Source: Brevundimonas sp. LM2 (GTDB lineage: Bacteria > Pseudomonadota > Alphaproteobacteria > Caulobacterales > Caulobacteraceae). From it: a DNA stretch of 64,000 bases. Below the pieces are notes generated by a model. That model was not told the DNA's origin and did no database searches. It saw only the letters and a list, made by a program, of their open reading frames with translations. Of the stretch, positions 42,524 through 50,379 are shown piece by piece (positions within the stretch are counted from its first letter, which is position 1; every line of letters starts with the position of its first letter). The position numbers were made by a program, and so were the translations under genes. Location: positions 2,212,501-2,276,500 of the forward strand of contig NZ_CP019508.1 in the NCBI RefSeq assembly GCF_002002865.1. The letters run 5' to 3'.

Positions 42524-42898
42524 CTAGACGGGCCTTCGCCAGACCGGGAAGGCGGCGTTTCCGGTTGAAGACATCGCTTTGATCATCAGGCCATGATCAA
42601 AGTCCGCAAGGCTGGACAGGAAGCCAAGCGCAGCGTCTTCACCTGTCGCACCTTGGGGATATGAGCACGCCAATGCGTAATCGTCTGCGAACAACAGCCA
42701 CCAAACGTCCGCGCCCCATGGCCCGCTATCGTTCGTTTCAATAATCACTGAGCTAAGAGCCGCCTTAGGAACAGACTTTTCCTGACCTTTGTCGTCACGA
42801 ACACGGATGTCCGCATCGTCCACCGCGACAACCCAGCGGCTTTCAGGGTAAAGGGGTTTCGGCGTCGATTTCCCCTTCGACTTGAACCATCCGAACAT
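42524..42898 (-). CDS. Uncharacterised small protein, AT-rich gene
   Basis: A 124-residue soluble protein starting MFGWFKSKGKSTPKPLYPE, with beta-rich central part (RWVVAVDDADIRVRDDKGQ) and a Trp-rich block GPWGADVWWLLFADDYALAC. The WW-block and lone-gene setting recall small immunity-type proteins, but that is only an impression. GGAAAG precedes the ATG at 42898. Composition is clearly lower in G+C than in neighbouring mrp and miaA. It is convergent with the YciI-like gene. Confidence 0.6.
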   Translation of the reverse strand: MFGWFKSKGKSTPKPLYPESRWVVAVDDADIRVRDDKGQEKSVPKAALSSVIIETNDSGPWGADVWWLLFADDYALACSYPQGATGEDAALGFLSSLADFDHGLMIKAMSSTGNAAFPVWRRPV

Positions 42899-42996
42899 AA
42901 TCTTTGCTTTCCAGATCTGAGCGGCACAGTAGCGAACTCTCCAACGTCCGATAAGAGTTGGGCGCAGGCCCACGCACAGGTGCCGGCTCCGGACCT

Positions 42997-44064
42997 TCAG
43001 CCCGTCGGCAGCAGTACCGCCGCGACCCGCTCGGCGAACCGCGCGAACCGCGCCGCGATCTCCCCGTCTGGATCGCCGACCACGACCGGCACGCCCGCGT
43101 CCCCGCCCTGGCGCAGGGCGGCGTCCAGGGGCAGGTCGCCGAGGTAGGGGATGGACAGGCGGCCGGCCTCGGCCTCGCCGCCGCCGCGGCCGAAGACGTC
43201 GCCGGACATGTTCTCGATCAGGCCGAGGGTCGGGACGTTCACCTTCGCGAACAGGGCGTGGGCGCGACGGGCATCGGCCAGGGCCACCTCCTGCGGGGTC
43301 GAGACGATGACGGCCCCGTCCAGCGGGGTCTTCTGGATCAGGGTCAGTTGCACGTCGCCCGTGCCGGGCGGCAGGTCGACGACGAGGATGTCCAGCGGCT
43401 CGGCTTCCGTGCCCCAGCGGGTCTGGGTCAGCATCTGGGTCAGGGCCTGCGACGCCATCGGCCCGCGCCAGACCATGGCGTCGGAGGCCTGGGTCAGCAG
43501 GCCGACCGACATGGCCTTCAGCCCGTGGGCCGTGTGCGGCACCATGGCCCCGTCGACATAGTCCGGCTTGCCCGACAGGCCGAGCATGGTCGGCAGGCTG
43601 GGGCCGTGGACGTCGGCGTCGAGGATGCCGACGCGGAGGCCCCGGCGCGCGAGGGCGGCGGCCAGGTTCACCGAGACGGTCGACTTGCCGACTCCCCCCT
43701 TGCCGCTGGCGATGGCCAGGACGCGGCGGACATGGGCCGGGCGGTCGGTCGGCACGGGAGCCCTGGCCCGGGTCTGTTCGACGGCGGCGGGCGACAGGGA
43801 GGCCTTGCGCGCGGCGGGGGCGGTCTCGGCGGTCAGGATGACGGAGACGCGGGCCATGCCGGGCATGGCCTTCAGCGCCGCCTCGGCCGCGTCGCGCACG
43901 GGGGCATAGGCGGCGGTGCGGTCGGCGGGCACCTCGATGACGAAGCCGGCGCGGTCCTCGGACACGGTCAGGCCTTTCGGCACGCCGGCATCGACCAGGC
44001 CCCGGCCGGTGGCCGGGTCCGGGATGGCGTTGAGGACGGCTTCGACGGCGGCGCGATCGATCAA
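42997..44064 (-). CDS. mrp: Mrp/ApbC-type iron-sulfur carrier ATPase
   Basis: A 355-residue P-loop NTPase. An N-terminal DUF59-like domain ([12 protein letters not shown] to about residue 100) is followed by the deviant Walker [23 protein letters not shown] and [13 protein letters not shown]. Mrp/ApbC proteins carry and deliver Fe-S clusters in the cytoplasm. The start is a TTG at 44064, because no ATG or GTG lies in frame near the expected N-terminus. The usual C-terminal CxxC cysteines are not obvious in this sequence; the segment [17 protein letters not shown] stands where Cys-rich zinc/Fe-S motifs often occur. It is divergent from miaA. Confidence 0.87.
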   Translation of the reverse strand: MIDRAAVEAVLNAIPDPATGRGLVDAGVPKGLTVSEDRAGFVIEVPADRTAAYAPVRDAAEAALKAMPGMARVSVILTAETAPAARKASLSPAAVEQTRARAPVPTDRPAHVRRVLAIASGKGGVGKSTVSVNLAAALARRGLRVGILDADVHGPSLPTMLGLSGKPDYVDGAMVPHTAHGLKAMSVGLLTQASDAMVWRGPMASQALTQMLTQTRWGTEAEPLDILVVDLPPGTGDVQLTLIQKTPLDGAVIVSTPQEVALADARRAHALFAKVNVPTLGLIENMSGDVFGRGGGEAEAGRLSIPYLGDLPLDAALRQGGDAGVPVVVGDPDGEIAARFARFAERVAAVLLPTG

Positions 44065-44137
44065 GGCAGACTCTGGGCGTGGTTGCGAGGGCGGGACGCG
44101 CGTTCTATCGCCATCCCTTGCCGCAAGCGAGCGCCCC

Positions 44138-45007
44138 GTGCCCCGACCGTCCCTCACCCTGATCGCCGGACCGACCGCCTCGGGCAAGTCGCGCCTGGCG
44201 CTGGAGATGGCCGCGCGGACCGGCGCCGCCATCGTCAATGCCGACAGCCAGCAGCTGTACGCCGACCTGCGGATCCTGACCGCCCGTCCCTCCGCCGAGG
44301 AAGAGGCCCAGGCTCCGCACCACCTGTACGGCACGGTCGACGCGGCCGAGGCCTGGTCGGTCGGCCGGTGGACCCGGGCGGTGATGCCGCTGCTGGCCGA
44401 GCTGCGGGCCGAGGGTCGGCCGGTGCTGATCGTCGGGGGAACGGGCCTGTATTTCAGCGCCCTGACCAAGGGTCTGGCCGACATCCCCGACGTGCCCCTG
44501 GCCGCTCGCGAAGAGGCCATGGCCCTGTACGATACCGAGGGCGAGGCCGCCTTCCGCCTGCGCCTGACGACCTTCGATCCGCCCGCCGAGGCCGCCATCG
44601 AGGCGGGCGATCGCCAGCGGCTGACCCGGGCCTATGCCGTCGCCCGAGCCACGGGGCGGTCGCTCAGCGACTGGCGCGCCTCGACCCGACCCCTGCTGGA
44701 GCCCGGGACCTACGACCGGCAGGTGATCGAGCCGGACCGGCATGCCCTCTACGCCGCCTGCGATGCGCGGGTGGTGCGGATGATGGGGGACGGCGCGCTG
44801 GACGAGGTTCGAGCCCTGGTTGCCCGAAACCTGGACCCGGCCCTGCCGGCGATGAAGGCCGTCGGGGTGCGTGAGCTGTCGGCCCATCTGGCCGGAGACA
44901 CGACGCTGGCGGAGGCCGTCGCGGCCCTGCAGCAGGCGACCCGGAACTACGCCAAGCGGCAGCTGACCTGGTTCAGAAACCAGTGCGCGGACTGGCCCAG
45001 GCAGTGA
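44138..45007 (+). CDS. miaA: tRNA dimethylallyltransferase
   Basis: A 289-residue MiaA that adds the isopentenyl group to A37 of tRNAs reading UNN codons. Motifs are the P-loop [39 protein letters not shown] and the C-terminal [10 protein letters not shown] and [14 protein letters not shown]. The start is taken as GTG 44138, which gives the standard N-terminus. It is divergent from mrp and convergent with the NTF2-like gene. Confidence 0.96.
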   Translation: MPRPSLTLIAGPTASGKSRLALEMAARTGAAIVNADSQQLYADLRILTARPSAEEEAQAPHHLYGTVDAAEAWSVGRWTRAVMPLLAELRAEGRPVLIVGGTGLYFSALTKGLADIPDVPLAAREEAMALYDTEGEAAFRLRLTTFDPPAEAAIEAGDRQRLTRAYAVARATGRSLSDWRASTRPLLEPGTYDRQVIEPDRHALYAACDARVVRMMGDGALDEVRALVARNLDPALPAMKAVGVRELSAHLAGDTTLAEAVAALQQATRNYAKRQLTWFRNQCADWPRQ

Positions 45008-45013
45008 AGCAAA

Positions 45014-45466
45014 TCACGGCGCGACGATCGACGCCTGCCGGGCCAGGAACATCCAGCGGCCACCCTCCCAGAGGAAGACATTGGTGAAACGACGCTGCAG
45101 CGTCTCGCCCGGATGGAGACGCCCCAGATTGCTGGCCGGCGCCGGAGTGACCGCCTCTCGTCCCATGACGATGCCGACATTACCGGTCAGGGCGACGGCC
45201 TCGATCGAGCGCTCGAAGGTTTCGCTAGCGATATCGCCGCGTCCCAGCATGGCGACCACCTCGGCCTTGCGCTTCACCGCATTGGCCGGGGCATTTATCA
45301 TATAGTTGGGGTGCATGAAGGCCTGTTGGGCGGCCGCGTCTTCCTCGACGATGATCCGCATTTGCTCGGCGTCCGCCGCCCGCAGACTGGCTTCGGTCGG
45401 CTCCGGATCCGGCGCGGCTGCTCCCATCAGGAGAAGACCCATCACGCCGATAAGCATTTGACGCAT
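45014..45466 (-). CDS. Exported NTF2-like/DUF4440 protein
   Basis: A 150-residue protein with a signal peptide (RQMLIGVMGLLLMGAAAPD) and an NTF2-like fold typical of DUF4440: LRAADAEQMRIIVEEDAAA, HPNYMINAP and the C-terminal FLWEGGRWMFLARQASIV. Family members are periplasmic or cytoplasmic small-molecule-binding domains. GAGG lies about 5 nt upstream of ATG 45466. It follows lpxB on the same strand with 32 bp between, so it may be the last gene of the envelope operon, though functionally unconnected. Confidence 0.8.
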   Translation of the reverse strand: MRQMLIGVMGLLLMGAAAPDPEPTEASLRAADAEQMRIIVEEDAAAQQAFMHPNYMINAPANAVKRKAEVVAMLGRGDIASETFERSIEAVALTGNVGIVMGREAVTPAPASNLGRLHPGETLQRRFTNVFLWEGGRWMFLARQASIVAP

Positions 45467-45498
45467 CGCGGCCTCGCCTGGGCGGGTGGTCGGTCGGT

Positions 45499-46644
45499 TC
45501 AAGCGACCGGCAGCAGACCTAGCACAGTTTCGGCCGCGATCTCCGACGGATCCCGCCCTTCCCGGCCCATCCTGTCGAGAGCAGCGGTCTGGCGGGCGGA
45601 CTGGTCGGCGCGGGCGGCGGGGTCGTCCAGCAGCCGGGTCAGTTCGGCCACGAACCGGTCGGGCGTCGCCTCGGTCTGGATCAGCTCCTTGGCGATCTCC
45701 TGATCGGCGGCGTGGTTGAACAGGGTGGCGTATTTGCCGGTGAAGAAGGGCTTCATGATCGCATAGCTGACCGGCGCGAACCGGTAGCCGATGACCATGG
45801 GGACCCCGGCCAGGGCCAGTTCGGTCGAGACCGTGCCGCTGGTCGCCAGGGCCACGGTGGCGGCCTTCATCGCCGCGTATTTGTCGGCCTCGGTCACCAG
45901 ATGGGCGCGGAAGGGCCAGGCGGCGACGCGGGCGGTGACGTCGGCGGCGACGGTGCCCGCGGCGACGACGGCGATCTGCAGATCGGGCCGCTCGGCCTTC
46001 AGCCGCGCGGCGGCCGCCTCATAGACGGGGGTCATCAGACGGATTTCGCCGGGCCGGCTGCCGGGCAGGATCAGCAGCAGAGGGGCGTCAGGGGCGATGC
46101 CGCGCGCGGACCGGAAGGCGACGGGATCGGCCCCCGTCATGTCGATGTGCAGGGCCTGGGACCCGACCACGGTGGTGGGCAGGCCCTCGGCTTCGAACCA
46201 GGGCGCGTCGAAGGCGTAGAGGGCCAGCAGGTGATCGACGGCGGCGGCCAGGGTCTTGGCGCGGCCCGGGCGCGAGGCCCAGACCTGGGGCCCGACGTAT
46301 TTGATCAGTTTCACCCCGGGCAGGGCCGCGCGGAGGGCCTTGGCGACGCGGATGGTGAAGCCCCAGCTGTCGATCAGGACCACGGCGTCCGGCCGTTCGC
46401 GCACCGCCATGGCGACCGTGTCGGCGACCCGCGCCTTGACCCGGCCATAGGCCCGCAGGCCCTCCAGCCAGCCCAGGACCGACAGTTCGGCGATGTCGAA
46501 CGGGCTGACGATGCCCTGCTCGGCCATGCGCGGGCCGCCGATGCCGATCAGGGCGATGTCCGGGCCGCGTGCCTTCAGGGCGGCGGCCAGACCGGCCCCC
46601 AGGGCGTCGCCCGAGGCCTCGGCCGCGACCAGCATGATCTTCAT
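45499..46644 (-). CDS. lpxB: Lipid-A-disaccharide synthase
   Basis: A 381-residue GT19 enzyme. It condenses UDP-2,3-diacylglucosamine with lipid X to give the lipid A disaccharide. Landmarks are LVAAEASGDALGAGL, IDSWGFTIRVA, KYVGPQVWASRPGRA, LLILPGSRPGEI and ATSGTVSTELALAGVPMVIGYR. It overlaps the lpxI stop (ATGA), so translation is coupled. It acts at the inner membrane, after LpxI. Confidence 0.96.
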   Translation of the reverse strand: MKIMLVAAEASGDALGAGLAAALKARGPDIALIGIGGPRMAEQGIVSPFDIAELSVLGWLEGLRAYGRVKARVADTVAMAVRERPDAVVLIDSWGFTIRVAKALRAALPGVKLIKYVGPQVWASRPGRAKTLAAAVDHLLALYAFDAPWFEAEGLPTTVVGSQALHIDMTGADPVAFRSARGIAPDAPLLLILPGSRPGEIRLMTPVYEAAAARLKAERPDLQIAVVAAGTVAADVTARVAAWPFRAHLVTEADKYAAMKAATVALATSGTVSTELALAGVPMVIGYRFAPVSYAIMKPFFTGKYATLFNHAADQEIAKELIQTEATPDRFVAELTRLLDDPAARADQSARQTAALDRMGREGRDPSEIAAETVLGLLPVA

Positions 46645-47498
46645 GGCGCGGTCTCCGGCAAAGGCTCGCCCCAGACGTAGAGGCCCAGCCGGTCCGCCGT
46701 CTCGACGATCGCATCCCGGTCGATCAGGATCAGCCGTCCGGCAACCCCGCCGATACCCGCCAGACCGGCGGCGGCCGCGAGTTCGACGGTGCGGGTGCCG
46801 ATCACCGGCATGTCGACGCGCAGGTCCTGGATCGGCTTGGGGGCCTTGCCGAGCGCGCCCTTGCGGCTGGCCGCCGAGCCGCGCAGGTCGGCCGGCAGGC
46901 CGGCGACGCGGCTCAGCATGGCGTCGGTGCCCTCCTGAGCTTCCACCGCGAGGACCAGGCCGTCGCAGACGACCGCCCCCTGGCCGATGTCCAGTTCACC
47001 CGCCTTTTCCGCGACATGCAGAGCTTTCCTGAGATCGGCAAGCTGGTCGGTCAAGGGGGTGATCGTTCCCAGCGTCCCGGCCGGAAGCGTATCGCCGCCG
47101 AGAATGTCGTCGGCCCCCTCGACGGCATAGCCCTCCGCCTCGAACACCGACAGGATCTTGCGCAGCAGGGCGTCGTCGCCCTTCGTCGCCGCCGCGATGA
47201 TGCCCGGCAGCACTGACGCGCCCTTCAGATCCGGCTTCAACCGTTTGAAATCGGGTCGACTCACGGTCCCGGCCAGGCAGACCGCCGTACAGCCCTCGCG
47301 CTTCAGTGCCTTCAGGATGCCGCCGATCTCGGCCATGCCGAAGGTGGCGCCGGGCCAGCGGTCCAGATGATGATCGGCGAAGCCGTCGAGTCGCACCACG
47401 AACAAAGCCCGGCCCTCGGCCTCGCAGCGGCGGGCGATGGCATGGGGCAGCGCGCCGCCCCCGGCGATCAGGCCCAGCGTGCCGGGCGTGGCGCTCAT
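46641..47498 (-). CDS. lpxI: UDP-2,3-diacylglucosamine pyrophosphatase LpxI
   Basis: A 285-residue LpxI (DUF1009), the non-homologous replacement for LpxH that was found in Caulobacter. The protein begins TLGLIAGGGALPHAIARR and contains VVCDGLVLAVEAQEGTDAML and APKPIQDLRVDMPVIG, with Asp and Glu residues for metal binding. It hydrolyses UDP-2,3-diacylglucosamine to lipid X and UMP. The start at 47498 overlaps the lpxA stop by ATGA. Lpx order A, I, B fits the pathway order. Confidence 0.94.
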   Translation of the reverse strand: MSATPGTLGLIAGGGALPHAIARRCEAEGRALFVVRLDGFADHHLDRWPGATFGMAEIGGILKALKREGCTAVCLAGTVSRPDFKRLKPDLKGASVLPGIIAAATKGDDALLRKILSVFEAEGYAVEGADDILGGDTLPAGTLGTITPLTDQLADLRKALHVAEKAGELDIGQGAVVCDGLVLAVEAQEGTDAMLSRVAGLPADLRGSAASRKGALGKAPKPIQDLRVDMPVIGTRTVELAAAAGLAGIGGVAGRLILIDRDAIVETADRLGLYVWGEPLPETAP

Positions 47499-48277
47499 TC
47501 GCCCGGCAGACACAGGGGGCGTTTGGCGTCGGTGCGGATGAAGGCGACGATCTCCATGATCTCGGGCAGGTCGGCATAGGCGGCCTCGACCCGGTCCAGA
47601 CGGTCGGCGAAGACTTCCTGGCCTTCGAACAGGTCGCGATAGGCCGCCAGCAGGCGGCGCACGGCGTCCTTGCCATAGCCCTTCCGCTTCAGCCCGATCA
47701 GGTTCAACCCGTGCAGTCGCGCGTGATTGCCCCAGGCCGAACCATAGGGGATGACGTCGCGGGTCACGGCGGCCAGACCACCGACGATCGCCCCCTGCCC
47801 CACCCGGCCGTTCTGGTGCACGGCGCATAGGCCGCCCAGGAAGACCTTGTCGCCGATCCGGGCATGGCCGCCCAGCGTCGCGCTGTTGGCCATGACCACA
47901 TGATCGCCGACGACGGCGTCGTGGCCGACGTGGGCCCCGGTCATGAACAGGCCGTGCGACCCGACGCGCGTGACGCCCGTCCCCTGGGGCGTGCCCCGGT
48001 TGAAGGTGCAGTGTTCGCGGATGCTGTTGTCGCTGCCGATCTCCAACCGCACGGGCTCGCCACGATAGCCGTTGTGCTGCGGGTCGCCGCCAATGACGGC
48101 GAAGGGATGGATGACGGTGCGCGCCCCGACGGTGGTGTCCTGCTGCACTACGACATGGCTGACCAGGTGGACGCCCGTCTCCAGCGCCACGCCCGGCCCG
48201 ACCGTGCACCAGGGCCCGATGACGACGTCGTCGGCCAGGGCGGCGGAGGGATCGACGATGGCGCTGGGATGGATCAT
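47495..48277 (-). CDS. lpxA: UDP-N-acetylglucosamine acyltransferase
   Basis: A 260-residue left-handed beta-helix acyltransferase. Hexapeptide repeats run through the first 190 residues (HPSAIVDPSAALADDVVIG). The catalytic His is in GAHVGHDAVVG and the C-terminal helical domain starts at AVRRLLAAY. It starts lipid A synthesis by transferring a hydroxyacyl group from ACP to UDP-GlcNAc. It overlaps fabZ by 4 bp at its start and lpxI at its end. Confidence 0.97.
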   Translation of the reverse strand: MIHPSAIVDPSAALADDVVIGPWCTVGPGVALETGVHLVSHVVVQQDTTVGARTVIHPFAVIGGDPQHNGYRGEPVRLEIGSDNSIREHCTFNRGTPQGTGVTRVGSHGLFMTGAHVGHDAVVGDHVVMANSATLGGHARIGDKVFLGGLCAVHQNGRVGQGAIVGGLAAVTRDVIPYGSAWGNHARLHGLNLIGLKRKGYGKDAVRRLLAAYRDLFEGQEVFADRLDRVEAAYADLPEIMEIVAFIRTDAKRPLCLPGE

Positions 48278-48756
48278 GTCGCGGGCTGGTCGACCTTGAC
48301 CACCATGGCCATGAACTCGGCCTCGGCGGCCAGCTTGCCGTCGATGAAGGTCTCGCCCCGGAATTTGTAGGCGTCGCCGCGCGCGCGGGTGACCTTGACC
48401 TCCATGCGCAGCTGATCGCCCGGCCGGGCGGGCTTGCGGAACCGGACGCCATCGATCGACATGAACATGATGACCTTGTCGGCCACGGCGACGTCCAGGG
48501 TCTTGGACATCAGCAACGCCCCGGTCTGGGCCATGGCCTCGACGATCAGGACGCCCGGCATGACCGGGTCGATCGGGAAATGGCCCTGGAAGAAGGGCTC
48601 GTTGTGGCTGACGTTCTTGATGCCGACGATCGAGGTGGCGGGCACGAAGGCCTCGGCCTTATCGACCAGAAGGAAGGGGTAGCGGTGCGGCAGGCGCCGC
48701 ATCACCTCAGCATAGTCGATGCGGATGTCGTCAGTCGTCGTCGTCGGGTCGGTCAC
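48274..48756 (-). CDS. fabZ: 3-hydroxyacyl-ACP dehydratase FabZ
   Basis: A 160-residue hotdog-fold dehydratase. The catalytic His is in LPHRYPFLLVDK and the Glu in GVLIVEAMAQTGALL; KNVSHNEPFFQGHFPIDPVMPG is the family core. It competes with LpxA for hydroxyacyl-ACP and so sits at the fatty acid/lipid A branch point. The gene is 3 bp downstream of lpxD and overlaps lpxA. Confidence 0.96.
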   Translation of the reverse strand: MTDPTTTTDDIRIDYAEVMRRLPHRYPFLLVDKAEAFVPATSIVGIKNVSHNEPFFQGHFPIDPVMPGVLIVEAMAQTGALLMSKTLDVAVADKVIMFMSIDGVRFRKPARPGDQLRMEVKVTRARGDAYKFRGETFIDGKLAAEAEFMAMVVKVDQPAT

Positions 48757-48759
48757 GCC

Positions 48760-49761
48760 TTAGTCCTTCTTGCGGTTGACCTGTCTGGCAAGCCAGACGC
48801 TCTCGCGCAAGAACTGTCGGATCGGCTTGGCGGGATAACCGGACCAGGTCTCGCCCGGCGGAATGTCGGCCAGCAGACCCGCGCCCCCGGCCACGCGGGC
48901 GCCGTCCCCGATGGTCAGGTGATCGCCGACGCCGGCCTTGCCGCCGAACATGACGTTGTCGCCCACGGTGACGGAGCCGGAAATGCCGGTATGCGCGGCG
49001 AGCAGGCAGTTGCGCCCGATGATGCAGTTGTGGCCGATCTGGACCAGATTATCGATCTTGGTGTTCTCGCCCACGACGGTGTCGCCATAGGCTCCGCGGT
49101 CGATACAGCTGTTGGCCCCGACCGTGACCCCGTCCTGCAGGATGACGCGCCCCAGTTGCGGCACGTCCACCGGCCCCCCCGCCGTGCCCGCCGCGCCGAA
49201 GCCGGCCTCGCCGATCCGGGCCCCGGCATAGAGCTTCACCCGGTCGCCGATCAGGGCGAAGCTGATGCTGACTCCGGTGGCGATCCGGCAATCCCGTCCG
49301 ATCTGCACGCCCGGACCGATGACCGTATTGGCGCCCACCCGGGTGCCGCGACCGATCCGCGCGCCCTGCCCCACGACCACGCCCGGCTCCAGCACGACGG
49401 TTTCGTCCTCGCAAACCGCGTCCGCCGAGGCGGGCGTCAGAACGACCTCGGGATGCAGGTGCGCCGCGACGCGGGCCCAGGCGGCCTGGGGTTCACGCGA
49501 CACGATGACGACCGCCGCCGCGGGCGCCAGATCGACGGCGGAGGGCGGCACAAGGACCACCCCTGCGCGCGAGGCGGCCAGGGCGACGGCGAATTTGCGA
49601 TCGGCCATGAAGGCGACCGCTTCGGCATCCGCCTCGGCCAGCGTGGCCACGCGGGCGATGACGACCTCGAAACGACGAACGACCTCGCCACCCGTCAGGG
49701 CCACGAGGTCGTCCAGTGCGATCGGGGCCGACGGGGTGAAGAACCGGACGTCGGGCGACAT
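48760..49761 (-). CDS. lpxD: UDP-3-O-acyl-glucosamine N-acyltransferase
   Basis: A 333-residue LpxD. The N-terminal uridine-binding domain ([12 protein letters not shown] to about residue 100) is followed by the hexapeptide left-handed helix with the catalytic His in [16 protein letters not shown], and a C-terminal helix. It adds the second hydroxyacyl chain in lipid A synthesis. It is 7 bp downstream of ompH and directly followed by fabZ. Confidence 0.96.
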   Translation of the reverse strand: MSPDVRFFTPSAPIALDDLVALTGGEVVRRFEVVIARVATLAEADAEAVAFMADRKFAVALAASRAGVVLVPPSAVDLAPAAAVVIVSREPQAAWARVAAHLHPEVVLTPASADAVCEDETVVLEPGVVVGQGARIGRGTRVGANTVIGPGVQIGRDCRIATGVSISFALIGDRVKLYAGARIGEAGFGAAGTAGGPVDVPQLGRVILQDGVTVGANSCIDRGAYGDTVVGENTKIDNLVQIGHNCIIGRNCLLAAHTGISGSVTVGDNVMFGGKAGVGDHLTIGDGARVAGGAGLLADIPPGETWSGYPAKPIRQFLRESVWLARQVNRKKD

Positions 49762-49768
49762 GAGTGGC

Positions 49769-50347
49769 CTACTGGGCTTGTTGTGCAGGCACCGGCAGGC
49801 GGTTGAAGCTGAGCGTCGGCAGGGCCGTGTTCAGACGACCGATCACCGTGTCGGTCACGTCCATGGCCGGATTGACGATGAAGACGCTCTCACGGTCCAC
49901 CAGGATGCCGCAGCCGCGCTCCTGATAGACGGCGACCAGGATCGGCTCGACGGCGGCCGAGATCAGGCGGCGCTGTTCGGACAGCGTGTAGCGCAGCTCT
50001 TCCTGACGGGTCTGTTCCAACTGCTGCGCTTCCTGGATGCGCTGCTGCAGGGCGGTGCGGCGGGCGCCGTCCGGATCGGCGGCCTGGCCTCCCTGCTGCA
50101 GGGCGGTGATCTCGGTCTGGATGGCCGAGCCATAGGGGGCGAGCTCACCCTGGGTTTCGGTGGCCAGCTGCTCCATCCGCGTCTGAACGGCCTGGCCGAC
50201 GGTCGACTGGGCCAGCAGGCGCTGGTTGAAATAGACGCAGACGCCCGGGATGGCCGGGCCGGGGTTTTGCGGACCTGCGGTCTGGGCCGTCGCGGCGCCG
50301 GCGGTCAGCGTGGCGAGGGCGAAAGCCCCGAGAGCGAGAAGTTTCAT
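49769..50347 (-). CDS. OmpH/Skp-family periplasmic chaperone
   Basis: A 192-residue exported protein. The signal peptide [21 protein letters not shown] is followed by a Skp-like body: a short beta part ([15 protein letters not shown]), a long Gln- and Arg-rich coiled-coil arm (about residues 70-125), and a C-terminal [25 protein letters not shown] beta segment. Skp holds unfolded outer-membrane proteins in the periplasm. The position between bamA and lpxD is the classical one. Confidence 0.9.
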   Translation of the reverse strand: MKLLALGAFALATLTAGAATAQTAGPQNPGPAIPGVCVYFNQRLLAQSTVGQAVQTRMEQLATETQGELAPYGSAIQTEITALQQGGQAADPDGARRTALQQRIQEAQQLEQTRQEELRYTLSEQRRLISAAVEPILVAVYQERGCGILVDRESVFIVNPAMDVTDTVIGRLNTALPTLSFNRLPVPAQQAQ

Positions 50348-50379
50348 GGAGGAACCTTTGGAGGCCAGAACGGCCCGGC

